Assembly (NCBI GenBank): GCA_003162475.1
Contig: PMOI01000016.1
Coordinates: 135,387-199,386 of the forward strand
Source of the DNA: Acidimicrobiaceae bacterium
Lineage (GTDB): Bacteria > Actinomycetota > Acidimicrobiia > Acidimicrobiales > RAAP-2
Length of the DNA stretch: 64,000 nt
Direction of reading: 5' to 3'
Shown: in pieces, positions 8,253 to 18,300 of the stretch
Numbering within the stretch: position 1 is the first letter of the stretch
Layout of the letters: each line of letters begins with the position of its first letter
Translations under genes and position numbers: made by a program
Notes under the pieces: model-generated
What the model saw: the letters and a program-made list of their open reading frames with translations, nothing else
What the model was told of the DNA's origin: nothing
The model's database searches: none

Positions 8253-9520
8253 GTAGATGACCCTTTCTTCTGTGTGACGTTCGACGTGAACGATCCGTCG
8301 CTCACGAGGACGCGAACTTCGTCACCGACCTTGACGCTTTCGAGGGACCTCACGACAACGCCCTTCGAGTCGGTCACGATAGACCAACCCTGGGCGAGGC
8401 GGCGCGTGGGATCGTACGCCGCCAGGAGTTGGCGGTTACTCACCAGCATCCGCGTCGCCGACTCGACGAGGTAACGAGCCTGGATCACTAGTCGCTCACG
8501 AGTTCCAACGAGATGACGTTCCTCCGCGCGAAGGCGGTCGCGTACCGCGAAGATCATGGTGCGCCGGCGTTCACCGAGGTAGAACGAGGCCTCGTCGAGC
8601 ACGTCGGTCGACGCCTCGAGCACGCGTTGTGCCGGTCGCACGACGTGGGCGTCGTACCACTGCGCCACGAGCCCGACGATCTCCTCACCAAGTTTCGTCG
8701 GGGTTATTGCACGAGTGTGCGCGACGAGATCGGCCACGGACTCGTCGCCCGTGTGACCAATGCCGGTAAAGACTGGCGCCGTCGCCGTCGCAATCGCGCG
8801 CGCGACGCGTTCGTCATCAAAACACGCGAGATCGCCCTTGGAACCTCCGCCGCGAACGACGCAGATGACGTCGACGCCCACGTCATCAAGGGCTTTGAGC
8901 GCACCCACGATCTGAGGCGGCGCCGCTTCCCCCTGCACCAGAGTCTTCACGAGGACGATCTCGAAACTGAATCGTGAGTTCAAAAGTTGGCCCGTGAAGT
9001 CCTGGTAACCCTCGGTCCCCGGGCTCGCCACGAGACCTACGCGAAGGGGCACCGGTGCCAAGAACGCCTTCTTGTTACGTTCGAGAAATCCCTCGTCGCG
9101 CAGACGCGCAATCAGTTCCTGGCGACGCCTCGCGACGTCGCCCAACAGACCTTCGACGTCGATCTCGGTGATCGAGAAGCCAATCTTTCCTTGGGGCGCG
9201 TAGACATCCACGTAGCCGTAGAAACTCACGACCATCCCGACTTTGAGCGAGATCCCCTCGTCGGCGAGTCGGCGCTTTAAGGGGGCCCAGGGGGTCGCCC
9301 AGCAGTGTGCGTTCAGAACTGGACGCTTGGTGTCCGACGAGGCCGAGCCCGCGTCCACGAGGTCGACGTAGACGTGACCTTTTTCGTAGACCTTGGCGAC
9401 TTCGCCCCGCACCCAGTGCGGTCGGCGGCGACCGAAACTCGATTCCAGGTGTGCGGTGAGCAGTTGGTAGAACTCGCCAACCTCTAAGACGGATTCTTCG
9501 CTCGACGTGTCAGACAGCAC
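8249..9520 (-). CDS. xseA: Exodeoxyribonuclease VII large subunit
   Basis: 423-aa catalytic subunit of exonuclease VII. An N-terminal OB fold (residues about 10-110, WVRGEVAKVYEKGHVYVDLVD) binds single-stranded DNA. It is followed by the nuclease domain with ARLRDEGFLERNKKAFLAPVP, GGGSKGDLACFDDERVARAIA and TGIGHTGDESVADLVAHTRAITPTKLGE (split across about 170-290), then a coiled-coil region and a C-terminal beta segment. No SD precedes GTG 9520. TAGCCT followed by exactly six bases before the GTG suggests leaderless transcription. First gene of a four-gene operon. Confidence 0.92.
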   Translation of the reverse strand: MLSDTSSEESVLEVGEFYQLLTAHLESSFGRRRPHWVRGEVAKVYEKGHVYVDLVDAGSASSDTKRPVLNAHCWATPWAPLKRRLADEGISLKVGMVVSFYGYVDVYAPQGKIGFSITEIDVEGLLGDVARRRQELIARLRDEGFLERNKKAFLAPVPLRVGLVASPGTEGYQDFTGQLLNSRFSFEIVLVKTLVQGEAAPPQIVGALKALDDVGVDVICVVRGGGSKGDLACFDDERVARAIATATAPVFTGIGHTGDESVADLVAHTRAITPTKLGEEIVGLVAQWYDAHVVRPAQRVLEASTDVLDEASFYLGERRRTMIFAVRDRLRAEERHLVGTRERLVIQARYLVESATRMLVSNRQLLAAYDPTRRLAQGWSIVTDSKGVVVRSLESVKVGDEVRVLVSDGSFTSNVTQKKGSST

Positions 9521-9526
9521 GTGGTG

Positions 9527-9532
9527 AGGCTA
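9527..9532 (-). promoter_or_regulatory. Leaderless -10 box of xseA (TAGCCT)
   Basis: TAGCCT is followed by six bases (CACCAC) and then the GTG start at 9520, which places the expected transcription start on the start codon. No SD is present. Confidence 0.5.
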
Positions 9533-9583
9533 CCGCTCGGACGTCACTGACCTACGGGGCTTGAAGGATAGAAAAAGTTGTGT

Positions 9584-9589
9584 CAGACT
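9584..9589 (+). promoter_or_regulatory. Candidate -10 box of rnpB (CAGACT)
   Basis: CAGACT lies six bases before the first base of the rnpB P1 helix, the same spacing seen at leaderless genes here. TTGAAG 17 bases further upstream (9561-9566) is a plausible -35. Confidence 0.4.
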
Positions 9590-9595
9590 AGGGGC

Positions 9596-9963
<368 letters not shown>

Positions 9964-10000
9964 CTCTGTCCCACGAACCAACTACTTGAAAGGATGAACC

Positions 10001-11725
10001 GTGCTGCACCTGCCCTACCGCGAGCTGCCCGTGGGCGACCCGGGCACGCCCGACACCGGTTCACCCCTTCGCTACCTGGCGTGGCTCGCGCGGCACCAGA
10101 AGTGGCTGTTGTCCCTGAACGCACTGTTCGGCATCGGGTGGATGGTTTCGCAGGCCCTCGTTTGGGCCGCGGTCGGAGCCGCCATCGATCACGGCATCCA
10201 ACATCGCAGCGACGCCGAACTCTTCAAGTGGGTGGCGGTCGTCGTGGCCCTCGGTCTCTTCCAAGCGTTCTGCGGGGCGCTGCGCCACCAACTGGCCGTG
10301 ACGAACTGGATGAGTGCGTCCTTCCGCACGATTCAGCTCATCGGTCGCCACATCGCCACCACAGGCCCCGCCCTCACTGACGAGATACCCGCGGGCGACG
10401 TCGTCAACACCGTCGCCGCCGACGCCATGCGCGTCGGCGGCGCCTACGACAGTTTCGCGAGATTCTCCGGGGCCATCGTGGCGTGGATCGTCGTGTCCTT
10501 CATCTTGCTCTCGACCTCGGTCGAGCTCGGTCTCATCGTGTTGCTCGGCGTACCCATCCTCGGCTCACTGACGGTGCCACTGATGAAACCACTGCACGCG
10601 ACGCAGGCCGCCCAACGTGAGGCCGCCGGTCGACTCGCGGCCCTCGGCTCGGATACGGTCGCCGGACTGCGGATCCTTCGAGGCGTAGGCGGCGAAGAAG
10701 TCTTCCTCAAGAACTACCGCGACCAGAGCCAAAAGGTGCGCGTCGCCGGCACCCGCATCGCCGCTCCCCAAGCCGGGCTGGAGTCGGGTCAGGTCTTGCT
10801 GCCGGCGATTCTCACGGGCGTCGTGACGTTCCTCGGCGCGCGCGACGTGATGAACGGCACGCTCCAACCGGGTCAGCTCGTGGCTTTCTTCGGCTACGCG
10901 TCGTTCCTCACGACGCCACTTCGCACGGCCATTGACTACATCATCATGTCGACGAGGGCCTACGTGGGTGCCGGCAAGGTCCTGCGGATCTTGAAGATAC
11001 AGCCCATCGTCACCGATCCGGAGAACCCGGTGGCGTGGCCAGCGCAACTTTCTCGTCTCGAAGACCAGCGCAGTGGGGTCGTGGTCGAACGGGGCCAGAT
11101 GGTCGCGCTCGTCACTGACACGCCCGACCACGCTGCCGTCCTCGTCGATCGCCTGGGTCGTTTCGTGCCCGACACCGACGACGTGCTCGTGAACGGTGTC
11201 GCCATTTCGTCCTTCTCTTTGTCCGACGTTCGCTCGCACGTCATCGTCAGCGAGATCGAACCGCGCCTCTTCTCGGGCGAACTGCGTTACGAACTCATGC
11301 CCCACGGCCTCGTCGACGACGAGCGAATTATGGAGGTACTGCGCGCCACCAGTTCCCTCGACGTCCTCGACGCCCTCGAGGACGGACTCTCCACAACCGT
11401 CGAAGAGCGCGGCCGGGGCTTCTCCGGGGGCCAGCGTCAGCGACTCAGTCTCGCGCGCGCCATACTCACCAACGCCGACGTCTTGATCTTGGTCGACCCG
11501 ACCTCAGCGGTGGACACGCACACGGAAGGGCGAATCGCGGCGCGACTGCGAGAGGTTCGTGGTGAACACACCACGTTGGTCACCACGTCGAGTCCGTTGC
11601 TGCTCGAGAAGATGGACGTCGTGTTCGTGGTACTCGACGGACAGGTCACCGAACACGGCACCCACCACGAACTCGTCGAGCGGTCGTCGACGTACCGCCA
11701 GATCGTGTTGCGAGAGGAGAACTAG
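10001..11725 (+). CDS. ABC exporter half-transporter with degenerate ATP site (subunit 1)
   Basis: 574-aa fused membrane-ATPase protein with six transmembrane segments in about residues 35-320 and a nucleotide-binding domain (NBD) from about 345. The NBD has lost nearly every ATP-handling motif. Walker A is replaced (VTDTPDHAAV, about 367-376, no GKS/T), the Q-loop Gln is gone (SEIEP), the catalytic Glu after Walker B is Pro (LILVDPTSAVD, about 495) and the H-loop His is missing (LVTTSSP, about 527). The ABC signature FSGGQRQRLSLARA (about 473) is perfect. It can therefore only complete the partner's ATP site. Start GTG 10001 has the SD AAAGGA. Its TAG overlaps the next GTG by one base. Substrate unknown. 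Confidence 0.9.
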   Translation: MLHLPYRELPVGDPGTPDTGSPLRYLAWLARHQKWLLSLNALFGIGWMVSQALVWAAVGAAIDHGIQHRSDAELFKWVAVVVALGLFQAFCGALRHQLAVTNWMSASFRTIQLIGRHIATTGPALTDEIPAGDVVNTVAADAMRVGGAYDSFARFSGAIVAWIVVSFILLSTSVELGLIVLLGVPILGSLTVPLMKPLHATQAAQREAAGRLAALGSDTVAGLRILRGVGGEEVFLKNYRDQSQKVRVAGTRIAAPQAGLESGQVLLPAILTGVVTFLGARDVMNGTLQPGQLVAFFGYASFLTTPLRTAIDYIIMSTRAYVGAGKVLRILKIQPIVTDPENPVAWPAQLSRLEDQRSGVVVERGQMVALVTDTPDHAAVLVDRLGRFVPDTDDVLVNGVAISSFSLSDVRSHVIVSEIEPRLFSGELRYELMPHGLVDDERIMEVLRATSSLDVLDALEDGLSTTVEERGRGFSGGQRQRLSLARAILTNADVLILVDPTSAVDTHTEGRIAARLREVRGEHTTLVTTSSPLLLEKMDVVFVVLDGQVTEHGTHHELVERSSTYRQIVLREEN

Positions 11726-13476
11726 TGCAGCTCCCCGTCGCCAAACCTCAGGTCGTGCTCGCCTACGCGCGCGTGCTCATGCGCCAACACCGCCGTCCTT
11801 TGGCGCGCATGCTCTCGCTCTACGCGCTCGCCGCGGTGATGGCACTCATCCCCGCGTGGGCTATTGGTCAGATCACGGACTTCGCCTCTAATCACCAACT
11901 GACCTCGTCCAAGATCACGCTCTACGTCGGAGCGCTCTTCGTATCGTCACTGGCTTACGCCGTGCTCACGTTCTTCGCGCGCCGACGAAGTTACGTGCTC
12001 GGCGAGACGGTCTTCGCCCAGCTTCGCGAAGAGTTCCTCGAGAGCGTGTTGGCGCTGCCCCTCATCGAGGTGGAGCGCGCGGGCACGGGCGACCTCTTGA
12101 GTCGCACCACCAACGACATGGAGTCACTCTCGCGAACGGTGCGCTTCGCGGTACCTGAGTGGCTCGTCGCGATTCTCCAGGCCGTGCTCACCTTGGTAGC
12201 GATGTTGCTGGTGAGTCCCCTCGCGACCGTGGCGAGTTTGGTGTCGCTACCCTTCCTCTTCTTCTCCACTCGCCACTACCTGCGCTACGCCACGCCCGGA
12301 TACCGACGCGAGCGCATCAGCTACGCGACCATGTCCGGCTCAGTCGCCGAGACGGCCGAGGGGGCGCGTACTATCGACGCCCATCAATTAGGTGCCCGCC
12401 AGTCGACGCGAATCGAGGACAGCGTCCGCGAGTCGTTCTACTCAGAGATGTACACACTGCTTTTGCGCATGGTGTGGTTCCCCACCGTCGAGGGCGCCTT
12501 CGCGATCGCCGTCGCCGCGACGTTGGCCTGGAGCGGCTGGCTCGTCATCAACGGGCACCTCGCTCTAGGCGCGGCCACGACGGTCACCCTCTACGTCGTG
12601 CAGATCAACGACCCCCTCGACCGCATTGTTTCGTGGCTCGACGAGCTCCAGATCGGCCAGACCGCGCTCGCGCGCCTGGTGGGCGTGTCCGTGGTGAAAG
12701 ACGACCGACCACGCAGCGGTCCCGCGCCCTCCAACGAAACGATCACGATGCAAGACGTTCGTTACGCCTATCGCGAGGGACACGACGTCTTGAACGGCAT
12801 CACGCTGACGGTGAAGCCCGGTGAACGTCTGGCCATCGTTGGTCCGTCGGGCGCCGGGAAGTCGACCATTGGACGACTCCTCGCGGGCATCGACGCCCCG
12901 CGCAGCGGTTCGGTGCGCGTGGGCGAGGTCGAACTGGCCCAGATGCCGCTCACGACGCTTCGTCAACACGTCGCGCTCGTGACCCAAGAGCACCACATCT
13001 TCATCGGCTCGGTGCACGACAACGTGGCACTCGCCCATCCCGAAGCGAGCGAGCGCGAGATCGAGGAAGCGCTCGACGCCGTCGACGCGCTCGAATGGGT
13101 CCAACACCTCCCCCAAGGTCTCGAAACCGAACTCGGCACGACGGGCTATCAGATCACTCCGGCCCAAGCCCAACAGTTGGCGCTCGCTCGACTGGTTCTC
13201 AGTAATCCGCACACGCTCGTCCTCGACGAGGCGACGGCCCTACTCGACCCGAGGGCCGCTCGACACCTCGAGCGTTCACTTAGTGCCGTGCTACATGGCC
13301 GCACGGTCATCGCCATCGCGCACCGACTCCATACCGCGCACGACGCCGACCGCGTGTGCGTGGTCATCGACGGCGTCGTGGCGGAACTTGGGACACACGA
13401 AGAACTCGTCGCACTGAACGGCGACTACGCCGCGCTGTGGAGCAGCTGGCGTAATGAGAAGCCGACCGCCTCGTAG
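11725..13476 (+). CDS. ABC exporter half-transporter with consensus ATP site (subunit 2)
   Basis: 583-aa partner of the preceding protein: six transmembrane segments (about residues 25-310) plus an NBD. Walker A GPSGAGKST (about 372), Q-loop VTQE, Walker B with catalytic Glu LVLDEAT (about 497) and H-loop IAHR (about 530) are intact. Its own signature is destroyed (ITPAQAQQLALAR at about 477 in place of LSGGQ). Pairing the two proteins gives one complete site (these Walker motifs with subunit 1's SGGQ) and one dead site. Heterodimeric exporters with one impaired site are known; here the loss is nearly complete and complementary. Translationally coupled by a TAGTG junction. Confidence 0.9.
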   Translation: MQLPVAKPQVVLAYARVLMRQHRRPLARMLSLYALAAVMALIPAWAIGQITDFASNHQLTSSKITLYVGALFVSSLAYAVLTFFARRRSYVLGETVFAQLREEFLESVLALPLIEVERAGTGDLLSRTTNDMESLSRTVRFAVPEWLVAILQAVLTLVAMLLVSPLATVASLVSLPFLFFSTRHYLRYATPGYRRERISYATMSGSVAETAEGARTIDAHQLGARQSTRIEDSVRESFYSEMYTLLLRMVWFPTVEGAFAIAVAATLAWSGWLVINGHLALGAATTVTLYVVQINDPLDRIVSWLDELQIGQTALARLVGVSVVKDDRPRSGPAPSNETITMQDVRYAYREGHDVLNGITLTVKPGERLAIVGPSGAGKSTIGRLLAGIDAPRSGSVRVGEVELAQMPLTTLRQHVALVTQEHHIFIGSVHDNVALAHPEASEREIEEALDAVDALEWVQHLPQGLETELGTTGYQITPAQAQQLALARLVLSNPHTLVLDEATALLDPRAARHLERSLSAVLHGRTVIAIAHRLHTAHDADRVCVVIDGVVAELGTHEELVALNGDYAALWSSWRNEKPTAS

Positions 13477-13479
13477 GCT
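13474..13479 (+). promoter_or_regulatory. Leaderless -10 box of the TM0106-type nuclease (TAGGCT)
   Basis: TAGGCT, then six bases (TCGTTG), then GTG 13486. This spacing favours GTG 13486 over TTG 13483 as the start. The first TAG is the stop of the preceding exporter gene. Confidence 0.45.
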
Positions 13480-13485
13480 TCGTTG

Positions 13486-15180
13486 GTGGCCGAGTACCTA
13501 CGCAGTGACGAGATACTCGCGTGCGTGCACCGCGTTGCCCTGAGCCGGGGTGCACCCTTCGACTTCGTCGCGCCTCCGGTGACGCCCGAGATGGATCGTC
13601 GCCGTCGGAGCGCGCGCGATCATCGACACGCGACGCTCGAACTCCTACGCCAACTTCACCCCGAGGCGTCGACCCCGTCGAGCCAAGACGAAACGACCGA
13701 GCTCCTTCTCGCCGGATGCGATCTCATCTTGGTGCCGCGCCTGGCGAGAGACGATGACGGTCGTCGCAGCGCCTCGGTGCACGCGCTCGTTCGCGTCGGA
13801 CGTGTGGACGAGCGATTCACGTACGCGCCACTCTTGATAAAAAACCACGAGGTCGTCGAAGTCGCCAGCACGCGAAGAACGCTCGAGGGCACCCTCGAGC
13901 ACCTACGACCGAGTGAGGCCGAGTTTCACGACGGCGTGGGGACTCGTGCCGCGTTACCCATGACCCGCAGCGGACTCTCCCTCGCCCAGGCCACGCGGGT
14001 CCTCGCCGCGCTCGGCCACGCCGATCCCAATGCGCGCGCCGGCGTCGTAGACCGCCAACGACGACTCTGGTGGTTCGAACTCACCGGAACGAACTACCCA
14101 CGCTTCAATCTTTCGACCTACGACCGCCTCTACGACGAGCGATTGAACGTTCTCCTGGCCCACGACGAGTGGGCTCGATCGAAGGGTCCCTTTCCCACGG
14201 CGCCCTACTGGCACCGCGACTGTCCCGAGTGCCCCTACGCCGAACGCTGTGAGGACCAGCTCGAAGCGCGCGACGACGTCTCGCTCGTTCGCTTCACCTC
14301 GTTCGATCAACAACTGCTCCTTCGAGAGCAGGGCGTGGACACACGAGCGCTCCTCGCCCGACTAAGTCCCGACCTCGCTCGCCGTACGCGCAACAAGGTA
14401 ATCAATCCCCTCGAGCCCCACGCGACCGAAGAGCTCTTGGGTCGCGCCATCGACAAACTCGACGACCTGATCTACCGGGCGCGCGCGCACGAACGTGGAA
14501 CGTCGCTTCGCGTCGTCGACGTCGATCGTGTCGGCTGCGTGACCGCGGACGTGGAGGTTGACGTCGACATGGAGAGCTACGAGGACGCGACGTACCTCTG
14601 GGGTGCGCACGTCACGCTTAATCAACCGACGAGCGGCGTCACGTCTGGTTACCGCGCCTTCGTCGAGTGGGGTCCGCTCACCCACGAGAGCGAGGCCGCG
14701 AACTTCAGGGATTTCTGGACGTGGCTCGAAGGCGTACGCAACGAATGTCGCGAGCAGGGTCGTACGTTCGCGGCGTACTGCTTCTGGGCCCAAGCCGAGG
14801 ACGGCGCCATGAATCGTGCCGTCACTCCTCCGCTCGAAGGAGGGCCGACGTCGGAGGATCTGGCCACATTTCGCCGCAGCGATCCCGCCCAGTGGATCGA
14901 CCTGCACGAAGTGGCCAAACGCCAGATACAGACCGAGGGTCCCCTCGGGCTGAAATTGCTCGCCGTCGCCGCGGGCTTCGCCTGGCGAGATCCCAACCCG
15001 AGCGGCGAGGCCTCCATTCATTGGTACGAAGAAGCAACGCGCCCACAATCGCCCGACGCGCTGGCCTTTCGAACGCGAATCCTCGAATACAACGAAGACG
15101 ACTGTCGCGCGACGAAGGCGTTGCGAGATTGGCTGAACGGTCCCGCGCGCGCTCTCGCCCATCGCGACGACCCCCTGTAA
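13486..15180 (+). CDS. TM0106-family RecB-like nuclease
   Basis: 564-aa protein of the TM0106 family. The N-terminal half resembles a RecB-type nuclease domain that ends in a Cys cluster (CPECPYAERC, about residues 245-254), which in related nucleases binds iron-sulfur. The C-terminal half is a RNase H-like fold of the YprB type, with DVDMESYEDATYLWG (about 360) and YNEDDCRATKALRDWL at the very end. Such proteins are found near helicases or CRISPR loci in other genomes but stand alone here, between two ABC exporters. DNA repair or RNA processing is possible and the role is unknown. Confidence 0.75.
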   Translation: MAEYLRSDEILACVHRVALSRGAPFDFVAPPVTPEMDRRRRSARDHRHATLELLRQLHPEASTPSSQDETTELLLAGCDLILVPRLARDDDGRRSASVHALVRVGRVDERFTYAPLLIKNHEVVEVASTRRTLEGTLEHLRPSEAEFHDGVGTRAALPMTRSGLSLAQATRVLAALGHADPNARAGVVDRQRRLWWFELTGTNYPRFNLSTYDRLYDERLNVLLAHDEWARSKGPFPTAPYWHRDCPECPYAERCEDQLEARDDVSLVRFTSFDQQLLLREQGVDTRALLARLSPDLARRTRNKVINPLEPHATEELLGRAIDKLDDLIYRARAHERGTSLRVVDVDRVGCVTADVEVDVDMESYEDATYLWGAHVTLNQPTSGVTSGYRAFVEWGPLTHESEAANFRDFWTWLEGVRNECREQGRTFAAYCFWAQAEDGAMNRAVTPPLEGGPTSEDLATFRRSDPAQWIDLHEVAKRQIQTEGPLGLKLLAVAAGFAWRDPNPSGEASIHWYEEATRPQSPDALAFRTRILEYNEDDCRATKALRDWLNGPARALAHRDDPL

Positions 15181-15196
15181 CGAACGAGGGTTTCAT

Positions 15197-15202
15197 TAGC
15201 AT
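15197..15202 (+). promoter_or_regulatory. Leaderless -10 box of the CydD-like gene (TAGCAT)
   Basis: TAGCAT, then six bases (TGAACG), then GTG 15209. No SD is present. Confidence 0.45.
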
Positions 15203-15208
15203 TGAACG

Positions 15209-16705
15209 GTGGCCCTCACATCGTCTGAACGTCCAACGAGTGCCGCGTACCTGCGTAGTGCGCGCGTTCTGGGCGTTCTGGCAAGTCTCTTCACCTTTTC
15301 ACTCGCCGGGCTTGGCGCCGTGGCCATCAACGACCTGGCGCACGGCGACGCGATCGCGGGCGTCTGGCTCCTCGTCGGCGTCGTCGCGTTGCGCTGGGCC
15401 CTCGCGAGCGCTCTCGAGGAATGGGGTGACACCACGACCGCACGTCTTCGCTCAACGCGGCGTCACGCGCTCGTCGCGCACTTTTCGATGCCGCGTCGAG
15501 AGGGCGAGCGCGCCAGAGGCGACCTCGCCCTGGCGATCGATCAGGCATCGACGTCACCGTCGCTCGAGCGATTAAAGGCGAGTGCCGGCGCGTCACTACT
15601 GGGCGTCGTTGCTATCTTCTGGGCCGCGGGATGGCTGCCCCTGGTGATCACCGTCGCTCTGCTCGCCCTGGCCGCGCCCTTCTACCAGCGAGCGGGTCGG
15701 CGCAGCGAGGCTATGGCCACCCAATACCAAGAGCGTCGGGCGTTGCTCGAAGCTCGCCAGCTCGAGGTGTTACAGCACGCCCCCGAACTTCGAGCCCTCG
15801 GCGCCGTCACCTACGGCGCCAACGAGATCGCCGCGATCTCAGAGAGTGAACACTCGCTGGCTCTTCGGGCCATCCGTGTGGCCCTGGAATCGTCGTTGGT
15901 CACCGAGTTTCTGAGCGGCGTCAGTGTTGGCCTCGTCGCCATGGTCGTCGGATTCGAACTGTTGGGCGGGCGTCTCAGCCTCGTGCGCGCCCTGGTCGCG
16001 GTTTTGGTCACGAGTGAACTCTTCGTACAGGTGCGCCGCTTCGGCGTTGAGTTCCATCGCCGCGATGACGCCCAACGCGCGCTCGCCACTCTCGACACCC
16101 CGAGCACGTCGGTCGCGCTCGCGTCAAACGAAGAGCTCCTCGTGGCGAACGGTCTCGTCACCGAGGCCAACACGGGCGTCGTCAATCTGGTCGTGCGTCG
16201 CGGCGATCGCGTCGTTATCACCGGCCCCTCCGGCGTCGGCAAGACCACGTTGCTGCACACCTTGCTCGGTTGGCGCCCACTGGTGACGGGTGTGGCCACG
16301 CGCACCGGTGGCTGCGTAGGGTTCGTCAGCGTCGAGAGCGCCCTTCTCTCAGGGTCCCTGCGCGACAACCTCACGCTGGGTGTCGCACTAAGTGATAGTG
16401 ACGTCACGCAACGTCTCGCGTCCCTTGGTCTCGTGGGAGAACGCTTCAGCGATCTCGACGTTGAACTAATGAGCGACGGGCGAGGGCTTAGCTCGGGCGA
16501 GCGAGTCCGGCTTGTCCTGGCGCGCGCTCTTCTCAGCCAGCCCCCACTCGTGGTGCTCGACGACGTCGCGGGCGTTCTCGACGCCGACGCGCGCGCCTGC
16601 GTTCGACGCGCACTCGCGGCCCTACCCGAACTCGCCGTCCTCGAAGCCACCGTGGACACTCCGCTTCTCACTGAAGCAACGCAACGCCTCGAGGTTCGAG
16701 CGTGA
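15209..16705 (+). CDS. CydD-like ABC exporter subunit
   Basis: 498-aa ABC exporter half with paired N-terminal membrane segments and an NBD from about residue 310. The stretch LEARQLEVLQHAPELRALGAV and the segment RRFGVEFHRRDDAQRAL resemble CydD, one half of the CydDC exporter required for assembly of cytochrome bd oxidase. Walker A GPSGVGKTT is intact. The signature is LSSGE, the catalytic Glu is Asp (VVLDDVAG), and no His is visible in the H-loop position (LEATVDT). This looks like the degenerate partner. No cydAB genes are in the window, so the cyd link is by similarity only. Confidence 0.7.
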   Translation: MALTSSERPTSAAYLRSARVLGVLASLFTFSLAGLGAVAINDLAHGDAIAGVWLLVGVVALRWALASALEEWGDTTTARLRSTRRHALVAHFSMPRREGERARGDLALAIDQASTSPSLERLKASAGASLLGVVAIFWAAGWLPLVITVALLALAAPFYQRAGRRSEAMATQYQERRALLEARQLEVLQHAPELRALGAVTYGANEIAAISESEHSLALRAIRVALESSLVTEFLSGVSVGLVAMVVGFELLGGRLSLVRALVAVLVTSELFVQVRRFGVEFHRRDDAQRALATLDTPSTSVALASNEELLVANGLVTEANTGVVNLVVRRGDRVVITGPSGVGKTTLLHTLLGWRPLVTGVATRTGGCVGFVSVESALLSGSLRDNLTLGVALSDSDVTQRLASLGLVGERFSDLDVELMSDGRGLSSGERVRLVLARALLSQPPLVVLDDVAGVLDADARACVRRALAALPELAVLEATVDTPLLTEATQRLEVRA

Positions 16706-18300
16706 ACGGCGACGTCACGCGGCTACGCCGATGGCTCCAGCGAGCCCAGCCGCCACGCGCGGCTCTGGTACGAGCCCTGCTCGCCGGGTTCGTCGCCACA
16801 GCCACGAACGTCGCTCTTTTGGTGGGCGCGGTCGCGCTCTTGGTCGAAAGCGCCACGCGACCCGGTCTGCGCGCCGTGACGCTCGTCCTCGTCGTCATTG
16901 AGCTCTTCGCCTTCCTTCGTTCGCCACTGCGCTTTCGTGAGCGACTCGCCGCGCACCGATTGGGTTACGCCGCCGTCACGCACTGGCGACGCTGGCTCGT
17001 CCTCACGATCGGCCAGCTGGACTTCTCGCAGTGGCGTCGCTACGCGTCGGGCGACCTCCTCGAGCGCGCACTCGGCGACACCGACGAACTCCAAGATCTC
17101 TGGCTTCGTTTCGTCGTCCCTTTCGTCGACACCGTGGCCGTCATGTTGCTTGGTGACGTGGTCGTGGCCGTCCTGGCCCCACTCGGGCACTGGTGGGCGT
17201 ACGCCACGATCCTGCTCGCCCTCCAACTGCTCGCCGTCGTAGGACTCTCGTCGTGTTCGAGGGCGGAGCTCACGCTGGACCGCGAACTTCGCGCTGCTCG
17301 AGGGGGCTACCGCGCCGACCTCGTCGAGTTGAGCGCCGCGACGCCCGAACTGGTGCTGCTCGGTCGTGAGGAGTGGGCGGTTCGTCGCTCGAGCGACGCC
17401 GTCGCACGGGTTGAGGTCGCGGAAAGCAAACTGCGTCGACAACGACGCTGGTCGAACGCTCTGGTCGTCGCGGTAAGTCTGTTAGCGATGGGCGCGGTCG
17501 CTACGCACCCTCGCACGTCGAGCGTCTGGCTCGTCGTCGCGGCGGTCATAGGACTTTCGACCTACGAAGCACTCGGTGCCGTTCGCCTTTCACTGCACGC
17601 GGCGGTCGACGTGAGCGGCGGCGGCGAACGCCTCGAAGCACTCGCGACGGTCGGGGCTCGTGGCTCGCTCGCGTGGCCCGGTGAGAGCACCGTTCGACTG
17701 CAGGACGTAACACTGGTTGAAGACGGACGCGTGCTCGTGCGCGGCGCCACGCTCATCATCGAGCCCGGCGCGCGCGTGGCAGTCATCGGCCAGTCCGGCG
17801 TCGGCAAGTCCACGCTCCTTCGCGCTCTCGCGGCACTCGACGTGGTGGCGGGCGGCACGATAAGTGTGGGCGGCGTACTCCTCGGCGATCTCAGTGACGC
17901 CGCGCTGCGCCAGCACCTCACCTACGTTCCGAGCGAACCGGGTCTCACCCGGGGGTTCGCCTTCGACGTGGTCACGCTCGGTCGTGAAGGCGTTCGAAAT
18001 CCCCACGACGACTTGGGCGCGCTCGGTCTCATCACGGAGCGCACGACTCGCTTTGAAGAGCTCTCGCGTGGCGAACGCGTGCGCGTTGCCGTCGCCAGGG
18101 CACTCGTCACGAGCCCCGACGTCCTCGTGCTCGACGAACTCACCGCAGGACTCGGCAGCGAAGAGACGAGCGACGTCTTGAACCTTCTCGCCTCGACCAA
18201 CAGCACCGTGATTATCGCGACGCACGACGATGACGTCGTGCGATGGTGTGACCAGGTGGTGGAGTTACGTGATGGAGAACTCTCGCGCGTCAACCGTTGA
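16702..18300 (+). CDS. CydC-like ABC exporter subunit
   Basis: 532-aa ABC exporter half. The segment [25 protein letters not shown] near residue 75 corresponds to the CydC hallmark (R-x-ER-x2-H followed by a Trp-bearing helix). The NBD has Walker [12 protein letters not shown] (about 365), signature [15 protein letters not shown], Walker B with Glu [10 protein letters not shown], and H-loop ATHD, so its ATP site is complete. Its GTG overlaps the CydD-like stop by 4 bases. Its 3' end overlaps the convergent aldo/keto reductase gene by 11 bases. Confidence 0.72.
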   Translation: MNGDVTRLRRWLQRAQPPRAALVRALLAGFVATATNVALLVGAVALLVESATRPGLRAVTLVLVVIELFAFLRSPLRFRERLAAHRLGYAAVTHWRRWLVLTIGQLDFSQWRRYASGDLLERALGDTDELQDLWLRFVVPFVDTVAVMLLGDVVVAVLAPLGHWWAYATILLALQLLAVVGLSSCSRAELTLDRELRAARGGYRADLVELSAATPELVLLGREEWAVRRSSDAVARVEVAESKLRRQRRWSNALVVAVSLLAMGAVATHPRTSSVWLVVAAVIGLSTYEALGAVRLSLHAAVDVSGGGERLEALATVGARGSLAWPGESTVRLQDVTLVEDGRVLVRGATLIIEPGARVAVIGQSGVGKSTLLRALAALDVVAGGTISVGGVLLGDLSDAALRQHLTYVPSEPGLTRGFAFDVVTLGREGVRNPHDDLGALGLITERTTRFEELSRGERVRVAVARALVTSPDVLVLDELTAGLGSEETSDVLNLLASTNSTVIIATHDDDVVRWCDQVVELRDGELSRVNR

